A stretch of 64,000 bases of DNA from Polaribacter irgensii 23-P (GCF_000153225.1 NZ_CH724148.1:2496611-2560610), one strand, 5' to 3'; shown: positions 8,676 to 19,068, counted from the stretch's first letter. Made by a program: numbers and translations. The notes: generated from the sequence alone by a model not told the origin.

Positions 8676-9263
8676 CTAATGCACTAAAATAATGTTGTGT
8701 TTTTCTATTAATTTTCGCATATTGATGAGTGCATATCGCATTCTACCCAAAGCTGTGTTAATACTTACACCAGTGTTTTCACTTATTTCTTTAAAACTCA
8801 TGTCTTTGTACATACGCATCATTAAAACTTCCTTCTGTTCTTCAGGAAGTTCATTTATAAGACCTCTTATATCTTCATATATTTGCTCTTGAATGAGTTG
8901 ACTTTCTGCATTCAGTGTGCCATCGTGCAAAACCGAAAAGATATTGAACTCGTTTGTATTTTTAAAGGAGGGCATTCTTTTATTTTTTCTAAAATGGTCG
9001 ATCACTAGATTATGAGCAATGCGCATTACCCATGGTAGAAACTTACCTTCCTCATTATATTTTCCTTTTTTTAAAGTTCTAATTACTTTTATAAAAGTAT
9101 CCTGAAAAATATCCTCTGTAAGGTCTTTATCTTTTATTTTAGAATAAATAAAACTGAATAAACGTTGTTGATGTTTATTTATTAAAAGAGACAAAGAAGC
9201 CTCTCTTCCGTTTATATAATCACTGACTAATATACTGTCTGATATTGAATTTTTGTGCACCAT
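8676..9263 (-). CDS. ECF-type RNA polymerase sigma factor
   Basis: 195 residues. Sigma-70 region 2 (about 24-95) contains the DLTEDIFQDTFIKVI and FLPWVMRIAHNLVIDHFRKNK core and promoter -10 reading helices. Region 4 (about 130-188) has LPEEQKEVLMMRMYKDMSF and a helix-turn-helix ending in ALGRMRYAL. No anti-sigma factor gene is adjacent; the only co-directional neighbour is a 47-residue ORF. The target genes are unknown. The 212-base gap to uvrA presumably holds divergent promoters. Confidence 0.92.
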   Translation of the reverse strand: MVHKNSISDSILVSDYINGREASLSLLINKHQQRLFSFIYSKIKDKDLTEDIFQDTFIKVIRTLKKGKYNEEGKFLPWVMRIAHNLVIDHFRKNKRMPSFKNTNEFNIFSVLHDGTLNAESQLIQEQIYEDIRGLINELPEEQKEVLMMRMYKDMSFKEISENTGVSINTALGRMRYALINMRKLIEKHNIILVH

Positions 9264-9475
9264 AGCTACCTTGAAAAGCGAAAGGGCTTTTCTTTATTAT
9301 TAAATATTAATAATACTTAAAGTAGTTTTGTAACTATAGTCGTCTAATTTAGTGTAGATTAACGATTACAAATATGTATATTATTTATGCATTGAACAAG
9401 TTTTTTGTAAAAAATATTATAGCAGCTACAAGTAAGGTTATTTTTTGGTAAATTTAACATTTATATTATTGATCC

Positions 9476-12265
9476 ATGAAGACAGATATTTCCGCAGTAA
9501 ACCCCAAAGAAAACATCATTATAAAAGGAGCAAAACTCCACAATCTAAAAAATATTGATGTTGTAATTCCTAGAAATAAATTAGTTGTAATCACAGGGCT
9601 CTCCGGCTCTGGAAAATCGTCATTAGCTTTTGACACTTTGTATGCAGAAGGACAAAGAAGGTATGTAGAAAGTTTGAGTTCCTATGCACGGCAGTTTTTA
9701 GGGAAATTACACAAACCAAAAGTAGACTATATCAAAGGAATTGCGCCTGCAATTGCTATTGAGCAAAAAGTAAACTCTACAAATCCACGATCTACTGTAG
9801 GGACTTCCACAGAAATTTACGATTATATAAAGTTGTTGTTTGCCAGAATTGGGAAAACCTTTTCTCCAATCTCAGGAGACGAAGTTAAAAAAGATACCGT
9901 TTCTGATGTTGTGAATTTTATCAAGCAATTTGATAACAGTACAAAACTACTCTTACTATCTCCGGTCTCTATAGATATAAATAGAGATTTAAAAACCGTT
10001 TTGCAAGTCTTAGAACAGCAGGGATATGCGCGTTTAAAATGGAATGCTACCATTCATAAAATTGGAGATTTTCCACAGCAAAAATTTAACGGAGAACCAT
10101 TATACCTGGTGGTAGATAGAGTAGTAACCAAAGAAGATGAAGATTTTTACAATCGTTTGGCAGATGCCATTCAAACCGCATTTTTCGAAGGGAAAGGTAC
10201 TTGTTTCATTGAAAATGTATCCGATCAAAAAGTAACTGAATTCAGCAACAAATTTGCCTTAGACGGACTTACTTTTTTAGAACCAAACACGCATTTATTT
10301 AGTTTTAATAACCCGTACGGCGCGTGCCCCACTTGCGAGGGATACGGAAATGTAATCGGTATTGATGAGGATTTAGTTGTTCCCAATACGGGTTTATCCA
10401 TTTTTGACGATGCAATATTTCCTTTTAAAACTCCTTCTTTTCTTCATTATAAAGAGCAGCTGATTGATGTGGCCTATCAATATGACCTTCCTATTCACAA
10501 GCCTTGGTTCGAACTGTCAGAAAAACAAAAAAAATTAATTTGGGATGGAAACAGTTCTTTTCATGGAATTCATCATTTCTTTTCTGTTTTGGAGGAAAAG
10601 AGTTATAAAATCCAAAATAGAGTAATGCTTTCTCGATATCGCGGAAAAACAAAATGCACCACTTGCAATGGAAAACGCTTGAGAGATGAAACGAACTATG
10701 TGAAAATAAATGAGAAAAATATATCTGATCTAGTAGCACTGCCCTTGGACGAATTGGCTGGATTCTTTAAAACCTTAATATTAGACAAGCATCAAGAAAA
10801 AATAGGAAAACGCTTATTGACAGAAATAAATAATCGATTGCAATTTTTAACCGATGTGGGTTTAAATTATTTAACCATCAATAGAACTTCGAACACCCTT
10901 TCTGGAGGTGAAAGTCAGCGAATCAACTTGGCAACTTCTTTAGGAAGTTCTTTGGTGGGTTCTATGTATATTTTAGATGAACCCAGCATTGGTTTACACC
11001 CAAAGGATACAGAGCGTCTTATAAGCGTGCTAAAAGATTTACGCGACCTCGGGAATACGGTTATTGTTGTGGAGCATGACGAAGATATTATGAAAGAGGC
11101 TGACTATATTATAGATATAGGTCCTGAAGCGGGTACCTTTGGTGGTCATGTGGTTGCTGAAGGCGATTTTAAAGCGATTTTAAAAAGCAGCTCTTTAACA
11201 GCTAAATATCTGAATGAAGAGTTGAAAATTGAAATTCCTAAAAAGCGCAGAAATACGTTAAATCAAATTGAAATTATTGGTGCGCGAGAAAATAATTTAA
11301 AAAATATAGATGTTACTTTCCCTCTGAATTGTTTGACCGTTATTACCGGCGTTTCTGGATCTGGAAAAAGCACGCTAGTAAAGAATATTTTATACCCTAT
11401 ACTTCAAAAAAAACTCATTGGTCACGGAAATAAAATTGGCCAATACACGGCTATTAAAGGAAATTATGAGACTCTAAAACATGTAGAATTCATAGACCAA
11501 AATCCTATTGGACGTTCTTCACGCTCAAATCCAGTGACTTATATCAAAGCTTATGACGATATCAGAGCCTTATTTTCAAATCAAAAATTATCAACGATAC
11601 GCAACTACAAACCCAAACATTTTTCTTTCAATGTAGAAGGAGGACGTTGTGAAGTTTGCAAGGGAGAAGGTGAAGTAACTATCGAAATGCAATTTATGGC
11701 GGATGTGCATTTGGAATGTGACGTGTGCAACGGAAAACGTTTCAAAAAGGAAGTTTTAGAAGTAAAATATGATGGGAAATCTATTGATGATGTTTTAAAC
11801 CTAACCATCGACGACGCCGTAGCATTTTTCGCTGAAAACTTAGTGACAAAAATTGCACAAAAATTAAAACCTTTGCAAGATGTTGGCTTGGGATATGTTC
11901 AATTGGGACAATCTTCTTCCACCCTTTCTGGTGGTGAAGCACAGCGCATAAAATTAGCTTCTTTTTTAGTAAAAGGACACACAAAAGACAAAGCCTTGTT
12001 TATTTTTGATGAACCTACCACAGGGCTCCATTTTCACGACATAAAAAAATTGTTAGCTTCTTTCAACGCATTGATTGAAAAAGGACACTCTATCGTTGTA
12101 ATTGAACACAACATAGAGTTGATTAAATGTGCTGATTATATAATTGATTTAGGTCCAGAAGGTGGAAAAAATGGTGGTGTCCTTCTTTTTCAAGGAACTC
12201 CAGAAGCGCTGGCAAAAAATAAAAAATCCTATACCGCAAAATATTTAGCAGAAAAACTAGTCTAG
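9476..12265 (+). CDS. uvrA: Excinuclease ABC subunit A (UvrA)
   Basis: 929 residues. UvrA scans DNA for bulky lesions and loads UvrB in nucleotide excision repair. Two ABC ATPase halves are intact: Walker [10 protein letters not shown] near residue 42 and GVSGSGKST near 628; LSGGESQRI and LSGGEAQRI signatures; DEPSIGLHP and DEPTTGLH Walker B regions. Zinc-binding CxxC pairs are seen at CPTC/CTTC and CEVC/CDVC. N-terminal [16 protein letters not shown] is characteristic. A strong terminator and a tRNA gene follow. Confidence 0.97.
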   Translation: MKTDISAVNPKENIIIKGAKLHNLKNIDVVIPRNKLVVITGLSGSGKSSLAFDTLYAEGQRRYVESLSSYARQFLGKLHKPKVDYIKGIAPAIAIEQKVNSTNPRSTVGTSTEIYDYIKLLFARIGKTFSPISGDEVKKDTVSDVVNFIKQFDNSTKLLLLSPVSIDINRDLKTVLQVLEQQGYARLKWNATIHKIGDFPQQKFNGEPLYLVVDRVVTKEDEDFYNRLADAIQTAFFEGKGTCFIENVSDQKVTEFSNKFALDGLTFLEPNTHLFSFNNPYGACPTCEGYGNVIGIDEDLVVPNTGLSIFDDAIFPFKTPSFLHYKEQLIDVAYQYDLPIHKPWFELSEKQKKLIWDGNSSFHGIHHFFSVLEEKSYKIQNRVMLSRYRGKTKCTTCNGKRLRDETNYVKINEKNISDLVALPLDELAGFFKTLILDKHQEKIGKRLLTEINNRLQFLTDVGLNYLTINRTSNTLSGGESQRINLATSLGSSLVGSMYILDEPSIGLHPKDTERLISVLKDLRDLGNTVIVVEHDEDIMKEADYIIDIGPEAGTFGGHVVAEGDFKAILKSSSLTAKYLNEELKIEIPKKRRNTLNQIEIIGARENNLKNIDVTFPLNCLTVITGVSGSGKSTLVKNILYPILQKKLIGHGNKIGQYTAIKGNYETLKHVEFIDQNPIGRSSRSNPVTYIKAYDDIRALFSNQKLSTIRNYKPKHFSFNVEGGRCEVCKGEGEVTIEMQFMADVHLECDVCNGKRFKKEVLEVKYDGKSIDDVLNLTIDDAVAFFAENLVTKIAQKLKPLQDVGLGYVQLGQSSSTLSGGEAQRIKLASFLVKGHTKDKALFIFDEPTTGLHFHDIKKLLASFNALIEKGHSIVVIEHNIELIKCADYIIDLGPEGGKNGGVLLFQGTPEALAKNKKSYTAKYLAEKLV

Positions 12266-12323
12266 CAAACTGTTGTCGGCAAATAGTACTTTAAAAATTA
12301 CAGAAAATTTATAGACACAAAAA

Positions 12324-12347
12324 AAGCCTCTTATTTCTAAGAGGCTT
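12324..12347. terminator. Bidirectional terminator between uvrA and tRNA-His
   Basis: Perfect 10-base arms AAGCCTCTTA (12324-12333) and TAAGAGGCTT (12338-12347) with an upstream A-run. It can end the uvrA transcript and, on the minus strand, the tRNA transcript. Confidence 0.8.
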
Positions 12348-12355
12348 AATTTTTG

Positions 12356-12430
12356 GGTGGAAGACGGGACTCGAACCCGCGACACTCGGTACCACAAACC
12401 GATACTCTAACCAACTGAGCTACAACCACC
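12356..12430 (-). tRNA. tRNA-His (anticodon GTG)
   Basis: On the minus strand the sequence has GTAGCTCAG (D arm), TTTGTGG with anticodon GTG, and GGGTTCGAGTCCC (T arm). A G precedes position 1 and faces C73, the extra G(-1) identity element of histidine tRNAs. CCA is not encoded. Read literally, U5 and U6 of the acceptor stem face U68 and U67, two adjacent mismatches. Confidence 0.93.
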
Positions 12431-12484
12431 ATATAATTGCGGGTGCAAATATAATTATTTTTTCTATTCTAAGGAGCTAAAAAA

Positions 12485-13204
12485 TTAAATTAATTTACTT
12501 AAATTTTCTACAGCAACGTAACGCTCTGAAGTAAAACCTTCTGCATGTTCAACACCAATTAATCTTCCTAAATCCTTCGCTCTGTACTTTATACTGTCAA
12601 TAAAATTTTTACTTGTAATCGGAGTTTCTGGCTCGGTACTCTTAGGATCATAAAACTGAGAGGAATACGCCAATACTGCTGCTGTTTTTGCAGGAATAAA
12701 GCCCGTTACATCCACCACAAAATGAGGCGTGCTATTTTTCCATTGTATGTAATGATATACCTGCTGTGGGCGCCATTTTTCTTGTTCTTCGTCCCCTAAT
12801 GAAGTTTTAATTTTCACTAAACCACTTAAAAAACAAGCGTCAGAGACCAGTTGACTCCCTTTTCCATGATCTATGTGCCGATCATCTTCAGCATTGCACA
12901 AGACAATATCTGGCTGGTACTTTCGAATTGTTTTTATAACCGCTAACTGGTGTTCCTTATCATTTGTAAAAAAACCGTCAGCGAAACCTAAATTTTCACG
13001 CACGGCAACCCCCATAATTTTAGCAGCGTTGTTCGCTTCAATTATACGCAGCTCTCCAGAACCACGTGTTCCCAATTCACCTTGCGTTAAATCTATAATT
13101 CCTACTTTTTTACCCAAAGAAACCTCTTTCAAAATTGTCCCTCCGCACCCCAATTCAACATCATCAGGATGTGCTCCAAAAACTAATATATCTAACTTCA
13201 TCAT
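12485..13204 (-). CDS. bshB1: Bacillithiol biosynthesis deacetylase BshB1
   Basis: 239 residues (a second ATG at codon 2 is equally possible). LmbE-like zinc deacetylase: AHPDD at 11-15 and DDRHIDH near 110 hold the metal ligands and catalytic acid. It removes the acetyl group from GlcNAc-malate in bacillithiol synthesis, the low-molecular-weight thiol of many Firmicutes and Bacteroidota. Similarity to BshB1 extends along its length (TQGELGTRGSGELR, ENLGFADGFF). The PLP gene for sulfur amino acids lies upstream on the same strand, a fitting neighbour, with 71 bases between. Confidence 0.9.
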   Translation of the reverse strand: MMKLDILVFGAHPDDVELGCGGTILKEVSLGKKVGIIDLTQGELGTRGSGELRIIEANNAAKIMGVAVRENLGFADGFFTNDKEHQLAVIKTIRKYQPDIVLCNAEDDRHIDHGKGSQLVSDACFLSGLVKIKTSLGDEEQEKWRPQQVYHYIQWKNSTPHFVVDVTGFIPAKTAAVLAYSSQFYDPKSTEPETPITSKNFIDSIKYRAKDLGRLIGVEHAEGFTSERYVAVENLSKLI

Positions 13205-13275
13205 TTTACTTTATTATCTGTATTGCGTAACTAAAATAATCGCTAGGCGAAAACCTTTTGCCTCTTTCTACTTGT

Positions 13276-14433
13276 TTATTTAGCACAAGCTAATAACGCT
13301 TGCTCAATATCTTCGATTAGATCTTGTGATTCTTCAATGCCTACGGAAAATCGAATTAAACCGTCTCTTATGCCCCTTTCTAAACGCTCCTCTTCGCTTA
13401 AAAGTGCATGCGTTGTTTGAGCAGGACTCACCGTTGTGCTTTCCAAGCCCGCCAAACTCATAGAAGGCTTTATTAACTTTAATGCATTCTGAAAATCCAT
13501 GGCATCGATACCTTCTCTCAACTCAAAAGACAACATTGCTCCAAAACCTTTCATTTGCTTTTTTGCAAGTGCATATTGCGGATGGCTTTTTAACCCTGGA
13601 TAATACACGCGATCTATTTGCGCATTGTTCTCTAAATATACTGCCATTTCGTGGGCATTCTTCGTTTGCTCCTTCACTCGAATATTTAAAGTTTTTAAAC
13701 TTCGCTCTAATAGCCAAACGGTATAATCGCTTAAATTTCCACCAAAATTTATAGCTGTTTTCCAAATTTGAGCAATGTGTTCTTTGGATGCAGCGATAGC
13801 TCCTGCTGAAATGTCTGAATGACCACCCATGTATTTTGTAGCAGAATGTAAAATAATATCAATTCCGAAATCTGCCGGATTTTGGTTGATGGGCGATGCA
13901 AACGTGTTGTCTATCATCGTTATGATCTTATGTTCGCTCGCTAAGCTCGAAATTGCATTTAAATCTGTAATCCCTAATAATGGATTTGAAGGGGTTTCAA
14001 TATATAAAATCTTCGTATTCTTTTTAATCAATGCTTTAAAATCGGCAACCTTATCTGATTCTGTAAAAGAATATTCAATTCCATATTTCTCAAATTCTGA
14101 AACTACTAAATTAAAAGTACCTCCATAAATAACCTGTTGAAGAATTACATGATCTCCAGTCTTTAAAAACGCAAACATTGCCGAAGATATAGCAGCCATA
14201 CCTGATCCAAAAATTAAGCCATCTTCTGTGTGCTCTAATGCCGCTATTTTTTTACACAACATTTCTTGATTTGGTGTATTAAAATAACGTGGGTATCGCT
14301 TTACGTCTACCCCTTCAAAAGCATACGATGTAGAAACAAACATGGGCGATACAGCTCCTTTAAACTGCGTGTCTTTTACCTCTCCCGTATGCACACAAAT
14401 TGTATTAATACCGAACTCTTTAGAATCTTTCAT
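13276..14433 (-). CDS. Cystathionine gamma-synthase/beta-lyase-type PLP enzyme
   Basis: 385 residues from the ATG at 14433. An upstream in-frame start at 14484 would add 17 unrelated residues and approach the divergent gene, so it is not chosen. Cys/Met-metabolism fold type I: the PLP Lys200 lies in HSATKYMGGHSD, with MIDNTFASP and SGMAAISSA upstream. Enzymes of this family perform gamma-synthase, beta-lyase or gamma-lyase reactions in transsulfuration or methionine breakdown; the exact reaction cannot be read from the sequence. Divergent from a DUF2520 gene. Confidence 0.88.
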   Translation of the reverse strand: MKDSKEFGINTICVHTGEVKDTQFKGAVSPMFVSTSYAFEGVDVKRYPRYFNTPNQEMLCKKIAALEHTEDGLIFGSGMAAISSAMFAFLKTGDHVILQQVIYGGTFNLVVSEFEKYGIEYSFTESDKVADFKALIKKNTKILYIETPSNPLLGITDLNAISSLASEHKIITMIDNTFASPINQNPADFGIDIILHSATKYMGGHSDISAGAIAASKEHIAQIWKTAINFGGNLSDYTVWLLERSLKTLNIRVKEQTKNAHEMAVYLENNAQIDRVYYPGLKSHPQYALAKKQMKGFGAMLSFELREGIDAMDFQNALKLIKPSMSLAGLESTTVSPAQTTHALLSEEERLERGIRDGLIRFSVGIEESQDLIEDIEQALLACAK

Positions 14434-14505
14434 TTCATTAAATTTTACTGCTAAAATACCAATTTCAACTCTAAATTTAGACATTAAATTGATATCTTCG
14501 CTATA

Positions 14506-15204
14506 ATGATATCAGTTGTAATTATTGGAAATGGAAATGTAGCACATCACCTCGAAAAAACATTTTTAAAGGCTAGTGGTATTCACGTCTCAAGAATTAA
14601 TTCTAGAAGTTTAAATGATATTCCAAAAGCAGACGTAACGATTCTTGCCGTTTCTGACAATGCTATTGCCAGTGTGTCTTTAAAAATTACCAATTCTTTT
14701 GTAGTGCATACCTCCGGTAGTTTTTCTATGGAAGCATTACAAAATAAAGAAAGTAAAGGCGTTTTTTACATGCTCCAAACATTTACAAAAGAAAAAGAGG
14801 TTGATTTTTCTCAGGTTCCTTTTTGTTTGGAAGCAAGCTCCCAAACAGGATATCTCTTGCTTGAAAAATTAGCGAAATCTTTTGGAAATAAAGTATATCC
14901 GATAAACTCAGCACAAAGAAAAGCATTACATATTGCTGCTGTTTTTGTCAATAATTTTACAAACCACATGTATAAAATTGGAAATGATATTTGCGAAAAG
15001 CACCAAGTTCCTTTTGATATTTTATTTCCTTTAATTGATGAAACAGCACAAAAAATAAAAACACTTTCTCCACAATTGGCACAAACTGGCCCAGCAAAAA
15101 GAAACGATACGGAAACTATCAAAAATCATTTAGAATTGTTGAACCAAGAGCAGCAAGAAATATATAAAATACTCACCCGGTCAATTACAGATGCAACACG
15201 ATAG
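14506..15204 (+). CDS. Rossmann-fold DUF2520-domain protein
   Basis: 232 residues. An N-terminal NAD(P)-binding Rossmann fold (VVIIGNGNVAHHL, residues 4-16; VVHTSGS near 66-72) is followed by a helical DUF2520-type C-terminal half containing KALHIAAVFVNNFTNHMY. The architecture resembles 6-phosphogluconate dehydrogenase-like reductases, but no substrate is known. A KdsC-like phosphatase follows 41 bases downstream, so the two likely form one transcript. Confidence 0.85.
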   Translation: MISVVIIGNGNVAHHLEKTFLKASGIHVSRINSRSLNDIPKADVTILAVSDNAIASVSLKITNSFVVHTSGSFSMEALQNKESKGVFYMLQTFTKEKEVDFSQVPFCLEASSQTGYLLLEKLAKSFGNKVYPINSAQRKALHIAAVFVNNFTNHMYKIGNDICEKHQVPFDILFPLIDETAQKIKTLSPQLAQTGPAKRNDTETIKNHLELLNQEQQEIYKILTRSITDATR

Positions 15205-15245
15205 GCTAAAAATGAGTTCAATGAAAGCGTTAATAAACAACAAAT

Positions 15246-15770
15246 ATGGAAATTAGTTACAAGCAATTATTACCAAAGATCAATACTTTTATTTTTGATG
15301 TCGACGGTGTTTTAACCAACGGCATACTCACCATTATGCCCGATGGCGAACTGGTGAGGCATATGAATGTAAAAGATGGATATGCTATGAAAAACGCATT
15401 AAATAAAGGATATCGTGTCTGTATTATATCTGGCGGAACCAATGAGGCTGTTAGAACTCGATTAACAGCATTGGGAATTGAAGATATTTATCTCGGCGCT
15501 CACAACAAAATAAAACAATATCAAGACCTTGTGAAAAAATACAATTTAGTTCCTGAAAATGTTTTGTATATGGGTGACGATGTTCCGGACTACCCTGTGA
15601 TGAAGGTCGTAGGTTTAGCAGCCTGCCCAAATGATGCAGTTCAGGAAATTCAGGGCATTTCAAAATATATTTCTAATAAAAAAGGAGGCGAAGGTTGTGT
15701 GCGAGATGTTATCGAACAAGTGATGCGTGTGCAGCAAAATTGGGAAGAGAATTTTGATGCAAGCTTATAA
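15246..15770 (+). CDS. KdsC-like HAD phosphatase (3-deoxy-manno-octulosonate-8-phosphate phosphatase family)
   Basis: 174 residues, the KdsC size without a cap domain. HAD motif I is FDVDGVLTNG (Asp18, Asp20), motif II IISGG, and motif IV MGDDVPDYPVM. KdsC removes the phosphate from KDO-8-P to give KDO for the lipopolysaccharide core. All catalytic residues are present. The preceding gene is the DUF2520 protein. No further co-directional gene follows; a 368-base non-coding stretch does. Confidence 0.87.
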   Translation: MEISYKQLLPKINTFIFDVDGVLTNGILTIMPDGELVRHMNVKDGYAMKNALNKGYRVCIISGGTNEAVRTRLTALGIEDIYLGAHNKIKQYQDLVKKYNLVPENVLYMGDDVPDYPVMKVVGLAACPNDAVQEIQGISKYISNKKGGEGCVRDVIEQVMRVQQNWEENFDASL

Positions 15771-16138
15771 GCTTCTAAATTTTTTACTGTAAATTGCGAA
15801 TAATAGCTAATATTTTTAAAAATTATTGTTCGCAATTTACTTACCGATAGTGTGGGTACCGATCCATTCTCAAATAATTTTTAGCATATAATAGTGCTGA
15901 AAATGTCTGCAAAAAAATCTAGGCTCATATTAGAGAGCCATATTGATTTACATAGAGAGGAAAAGCAAGGTTTAGAACAAGCATTTTGAATCTATGAAAA
16001 TACAAAGTCTCAAATACCATATTCAATTTGATTGCATACAATAATTAGCTATTTGTGACTGTCTTGCTTTGCCCTTGCTTAGAAAAAATTTACATGCAAA
16101 AACAATAAAACTTTTCCTCTTATTCCGAAAATAAGGTG
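15771..16138. other. Non-coding gap with a large inverted repeat
   Basis: No convincing gene in these 368 bases. The start holds a perfect 12-base inverted repeat (15789-15800 and 15829-15840). A second pair, AGAGGAAAAG near 15954-15963 and CTTTTCCTCT near 16111-16120, faces each other across about 150 bases. A 28-codon ORF (15903-15989) is too short to support. Confidence 0.5.
15789..15840. repeat. Inverted repeat, possible 3' end hairpin of the kdsC transcript
   Basis: Perfect 12-base arms GTAAATTGCGAA and TTCGCAATTTAC, with further partial pairing inside. It starts 19 bases after the kdsC-like stop codon. No T-run follows, so a simple intrinsic terminator is not certain. Confidence 0.6.
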
Positions 16139-16780
16139 TCAGTTCTTTTCCTCCAACATCGGTACAAAAGAAAAGTCACCCAATTCGTGCTTTTCAAATT
16201 CTTTTGCAGACTTCCGAATAAAAAGGGTCATTATTTGGGTTTTATCACCCACTGGAATTAATAACTTCCCTCCTATTTTTAATTGGGAGAGTAAAGGGTT
16301 GGGAACAAAAGGTGCGCCCGCAGTCACGATGATTTTATCAAAAGGGGCTTGATCTTTCAAACCTTTATAACCGTCTCCAAAAATAAATTTTTTTGGCTTG
16401 TAGCCAATCTTAGGCAAAAACAAAGAGGTTCTTTTAAATAATTCCTGCTGTCTTTCTATAGAATAGACCTCTGCCTTTAATTCTAATAAGACTGCTGTTT
16501 GATACCCGGATCCCGTACCAATTTCCAAGACCTTATCACCTCCTTTTATTTCTAAAGTTTGCGATTGAAAAGCTACCGTATAAGGCTGAGAAATTGTTTG
16601 CTCAGCAGCAATCGGAAATGCCTTATCTTGATATGCATGATTTTCAAAACTAGAATCTATAAACAAGTGTCTTGGAATTTTACGTATTGCATTCAATACA
16701 TTTGCGTCTACAATTCCTTTTGCTGTAAGCACAGTAGCAAGTTGATTTCTAAGTCCTTGGTGTTTTGAAGTGTCTTTCAA
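16139..16780 (-). CDS. pcm: Protein-L-isoaspartate O-methyltransferase
   Basis: 213 residues, the normal size. SAM-binding motif VLEIGTGSGYQTAVL, upstream AFPIAAEQTISQPYTVA (family signature) and post-motif IIVTAGAPFVPNPL are all present. The enzyme methylates isoaspartyl residues in aged proteins to start their repair. It is a lone minus-strand gene; the next gene is divergent. Confidence 0.95.
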   Translation of the reverse strand: MKDTSKHQGLRNQLATVLTAKGIVDANVLNAIRKIPRHLFIDSSFENHAYQDKAFPIAAEQTISQPYTVAFQSQTLEIKGGDKVLEIGTGSGYQTAVLLELKAEVYSIERQQELFKRTSLFLPKIGYKPKKFIFGDGYKGLKDQAPFDKIIVTAGAPFVPNPLLSQLKIGGKLLIPVGDKTQIMTLFIRKSAKEFEKHELGDFSFVPMLEEKN

Positions 16781-16841
16781 TTATAATAATTTTCTAAAGT
16801 CTAAAAATAGGAATAATTCTAAATACATTCTTATAAAATTG

Positions 16842-16849
16842 TATCTTTG
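16842..16849 (+). promoter_or_regulatory. Possible -7 element for the oxidoreductase at 17017
   Basis: TATCTTTG fits TAnnTTTG. No TTG lies at the proper -33 distance, and the leader would be about 160 bases, so this is tentative. Confidence 0.3.
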
Positions 16850-17016
16850 TTTTCGTTGAAAATTTCTGACATTTCTTTAGAAGATTCACAACAAATAAAA
16901 TAACGTCATTCCTAAGCATTTATCTGATATCAATAGATAATAATTTAGAAATGAATTCAATAAAAGTTTTCATTTCCTAAGTTCCATAGGAAGAATAAAG
17001 ACAAAAAGATACATAT

Positions 17017-17976
17017 ATGTTAAAAGCAGGAGTTTTAGGTGCAGGTCATCTTGGAAAAATTCATTTACGATTATTAGAGCAATCAGAAAAATACGAATTG
17101 GTTGGATTCTATGACCCATTTACTGAAGATGCAGAAAAAGTAGCCAAAGAATTTGGATATCGTTTATTTGCTTCTATTGAAGAGTTAATAGCAGCCGTAG
17201 AAGTTGTAGATATTGTAACCCCTACCCTGTCGCATTTTGAATGTGCAAAGATGGCTATTGAAAAGGGACGTCATATTTTTATAGAAAAGCCAATAACTAA
17301 AACTGTTGTGGAAGCAGAGGCTATTAAAACATTAGCGAGTCAGTTTCACGTGCAGGGTCAGGTTGGGCACGTAGAGCGCTTTAATCCAGCCTTTACTGCG
17401 GTAAAAGATAAAATAGATGCTCCTATGTTTATTGAAACGCATCGTCTGGCAGAATTTAATCCCAGAGGAACTGATGTTCCTGTTGTTTTAGATTTAATGA
17501 TTCATGACATTGATATTATTCTTTCAGTTGTTGATTCTAAAGTAAAAACCGTGCATGCAAGTGGTATCTCTGTTATCTCTGAAACTCCAGATATTGCCAA
17601 TGCAAGAATTGAATTTGAAAATGGATGTGTTGCGAACCTAACAGCGAGTAGAATCTCTATGAAAAATATGCGAAAAACACGTTTTTTTCAAAAAGATGCT
17701 TATATTTCTGTCAATTTTTTAGAAAAAAAATCAGAAATTGTTCGCATGAAAGATGTTCCTAACAATCCTGACGAATTTGCTATGATTTTACAAAATGCTG
17801 AAGGTGTTAAAAAACAAATTTACTTTGACAACCCTGAAATTGAAAATAACAATGCAATACTAGACGAGCTAGAATCTTTTGCAGATGCTATTGAAAATGG
17901 TACAAAACCTGTGGTTTCGTTGCGACAAGGCGCAGAAGCACTCAGAGTTGCACAAATGATTATAGACTGCTTTTAA
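17017..17976 (+). CDS. Gfo/Idh/MocA-family oxidoreductase
   Basis: 319 residues. N-terminal Rossmann fold with GAGHLGKIH (8-16) and the IFIEKPIT segment whose Lys is typical of the family; a C-terminal alpha/beta domain with HDIDIIL. Members oxidise or reduce sugar-type substrates with NAD(P). The substrate is not identifiable. It stands alone between a divergent pcm and the hbd gene 204 bases downstream. Confidence 0.88.
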   Translation: MLKAGVLGAGHLGKIHLRLLEQSEKYELVGFYDPFTEDAEKVAKEFGYRLFASIEELIAAVEVVDIVTPTLSHFECAKMAIEKGRHIFIEKPITKTVVEAEAIKTLASQFHVQGQVGHVERFNPAFTAVKDKIDAPMFIETHRLAEFNPRGTDVPVVLDLMIHDIDIILSVVDSKVKTVHASGISVISETPDIANARIEFENGCVANLTASRISMKNMRKTRFFQKDAYISVNFLEKKSEIVRMKDVPNNPDEFAMILQNAEGVKKQIYFDNPEIENNNAILDELESFADAIENGTKPVVSLRQGAEALRVAQMIIDCF

Positions 17977-18180
17977 CCAAGCTAAAACCGTATCAGAATC
18001 AAAAATAAAAAACAGTTTTTTTTTTAGATTTCTGAAGATTACCAACGCGGTATTATAAATCGCCCAATTTGTTCGGTTTTTTTTTGAAAAAAATGATTCA
18101 AAAGTTCTGTATTTATAAAAATTTAAAAAAAATAAATTTTAGAATTTTATTAAACCCCAAAAATATTTAAATAAAGATTG

Positions 18181-19068
18181 ATGAAAAATATAGCTGTAAT
18201 TGGTGCCGGAACTATGGGAAATGGCATTGCCCACACATTTGCTCAATTTAATTATCAAGTACACTTAATTGATATCTCTCAAACTTCTTTAGATAAAGGA
18301 ATTGCCACTATTTCTAAGAATTTAGATCGCATGGTATTTAAAGAAAAAATATCAGAAGCCGACAAAACAAATACCTTGTCAAATATTACAACGTTCACCA
18401 CTCTTGCGGAAGGAGTTAAAAATGTTGACTTAGTGATAGAAGCCGCTACCGAAAACACAGATTTAAAAACTAAAATTTTTAAGGAATTGGATGCTGTATG
18501 TTCAGAAAACACAATTCTTGCAAGCAATACTTCTTCTATTTCCATCACCCAAATTGCTGCTGCTACCAATAGACCAGACAAAGTAATTGGGATGCACTTT
18601 ATGAACCCAGTGCCAATTATGAAGTTGGTGGAACTGATTCGAGGTTATAACACCTCTGACGCCGTAATGCAATCAATTATAGCACTGTCTAAAGCAATCG
18701 ATAAAACTCCGGTGGAAGTTAACGACTATCCTGGTTTTGTTGCAAACCGCATATTAATGCCAATGATCAATGAGTCTATTGAAACACTTTTCAACGGGGT
18801 TGCTGGTGTTGCTGAAATTGATACGGTGATGAAATTAGGAATGGCGCATCCCATGGGGCCTTTACAATTGGCAGATTTTATTGGATTGGATATTTGTTTA
18901 TCTATTTTAAATGTGCTGTATGATGGTTTTAAAAATCCAAAGTATGCACCTTGTCCATTATTGGTAAATATGGTGATGGCAGGTAAATTAGGCATAAAGT
19001 CTGGTGAAGGTTTTTATGATTATTCAAAAAGTAGAAAAGCAGAAGTGATTGCTAAAATGTTTGATTAA
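18181..19068 (+). CDS. 3-hydroxybutyryl-CoA dehydrogenase
   Basis: 295 residues from the ATG at 18181; the TTG immediately before it is not needed. Rossmann NAD site VIGAGTMGNGIA, a GMHFMNPVPIMKLVE block with the catalytic His, and a C-terminal domain with DYPGFVANRIL, GMAHPMGPLQLADFIGLD and GEGFYDYS. It oxidises (S)-3-hydroxyacyl-CoA in fatty acid or butyrate metabolism. Single-domain type, without an enoyl-CoA hydratase fusion. Confidence 0.93.
   Translation: MKNIAVIGAGTMGNGIAHTFAQFNYQVHLIDISQTSLDKGIATISKNLDRMVFKEKISEADKTNTLSNITTFTTLAEGVKNVDLVIEAATENTDLKTKIFKELDAVCSENTILASNTSSISITQIAAATNRPDKVIGMHFMNPVPIMKLVELIRGYNTSDAVMQSIIALSKAIDKTPVEVNDYPGFVANRILMPMINESIETLFNGVAGVAEIDTVMKLGMAHPMGPLQLADFIGLDICLSILNVLYDGFKNPKYAPCPLLVNMVMAGKLGIKSGEGFYDYSKSRKAEVIAKMFD

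Noticed and set aside
15903..15989. 28-codon ORF in the gap after kdsC
   Set aside because: Too short, no recognisable pattern or conserved context; left as non-coding.
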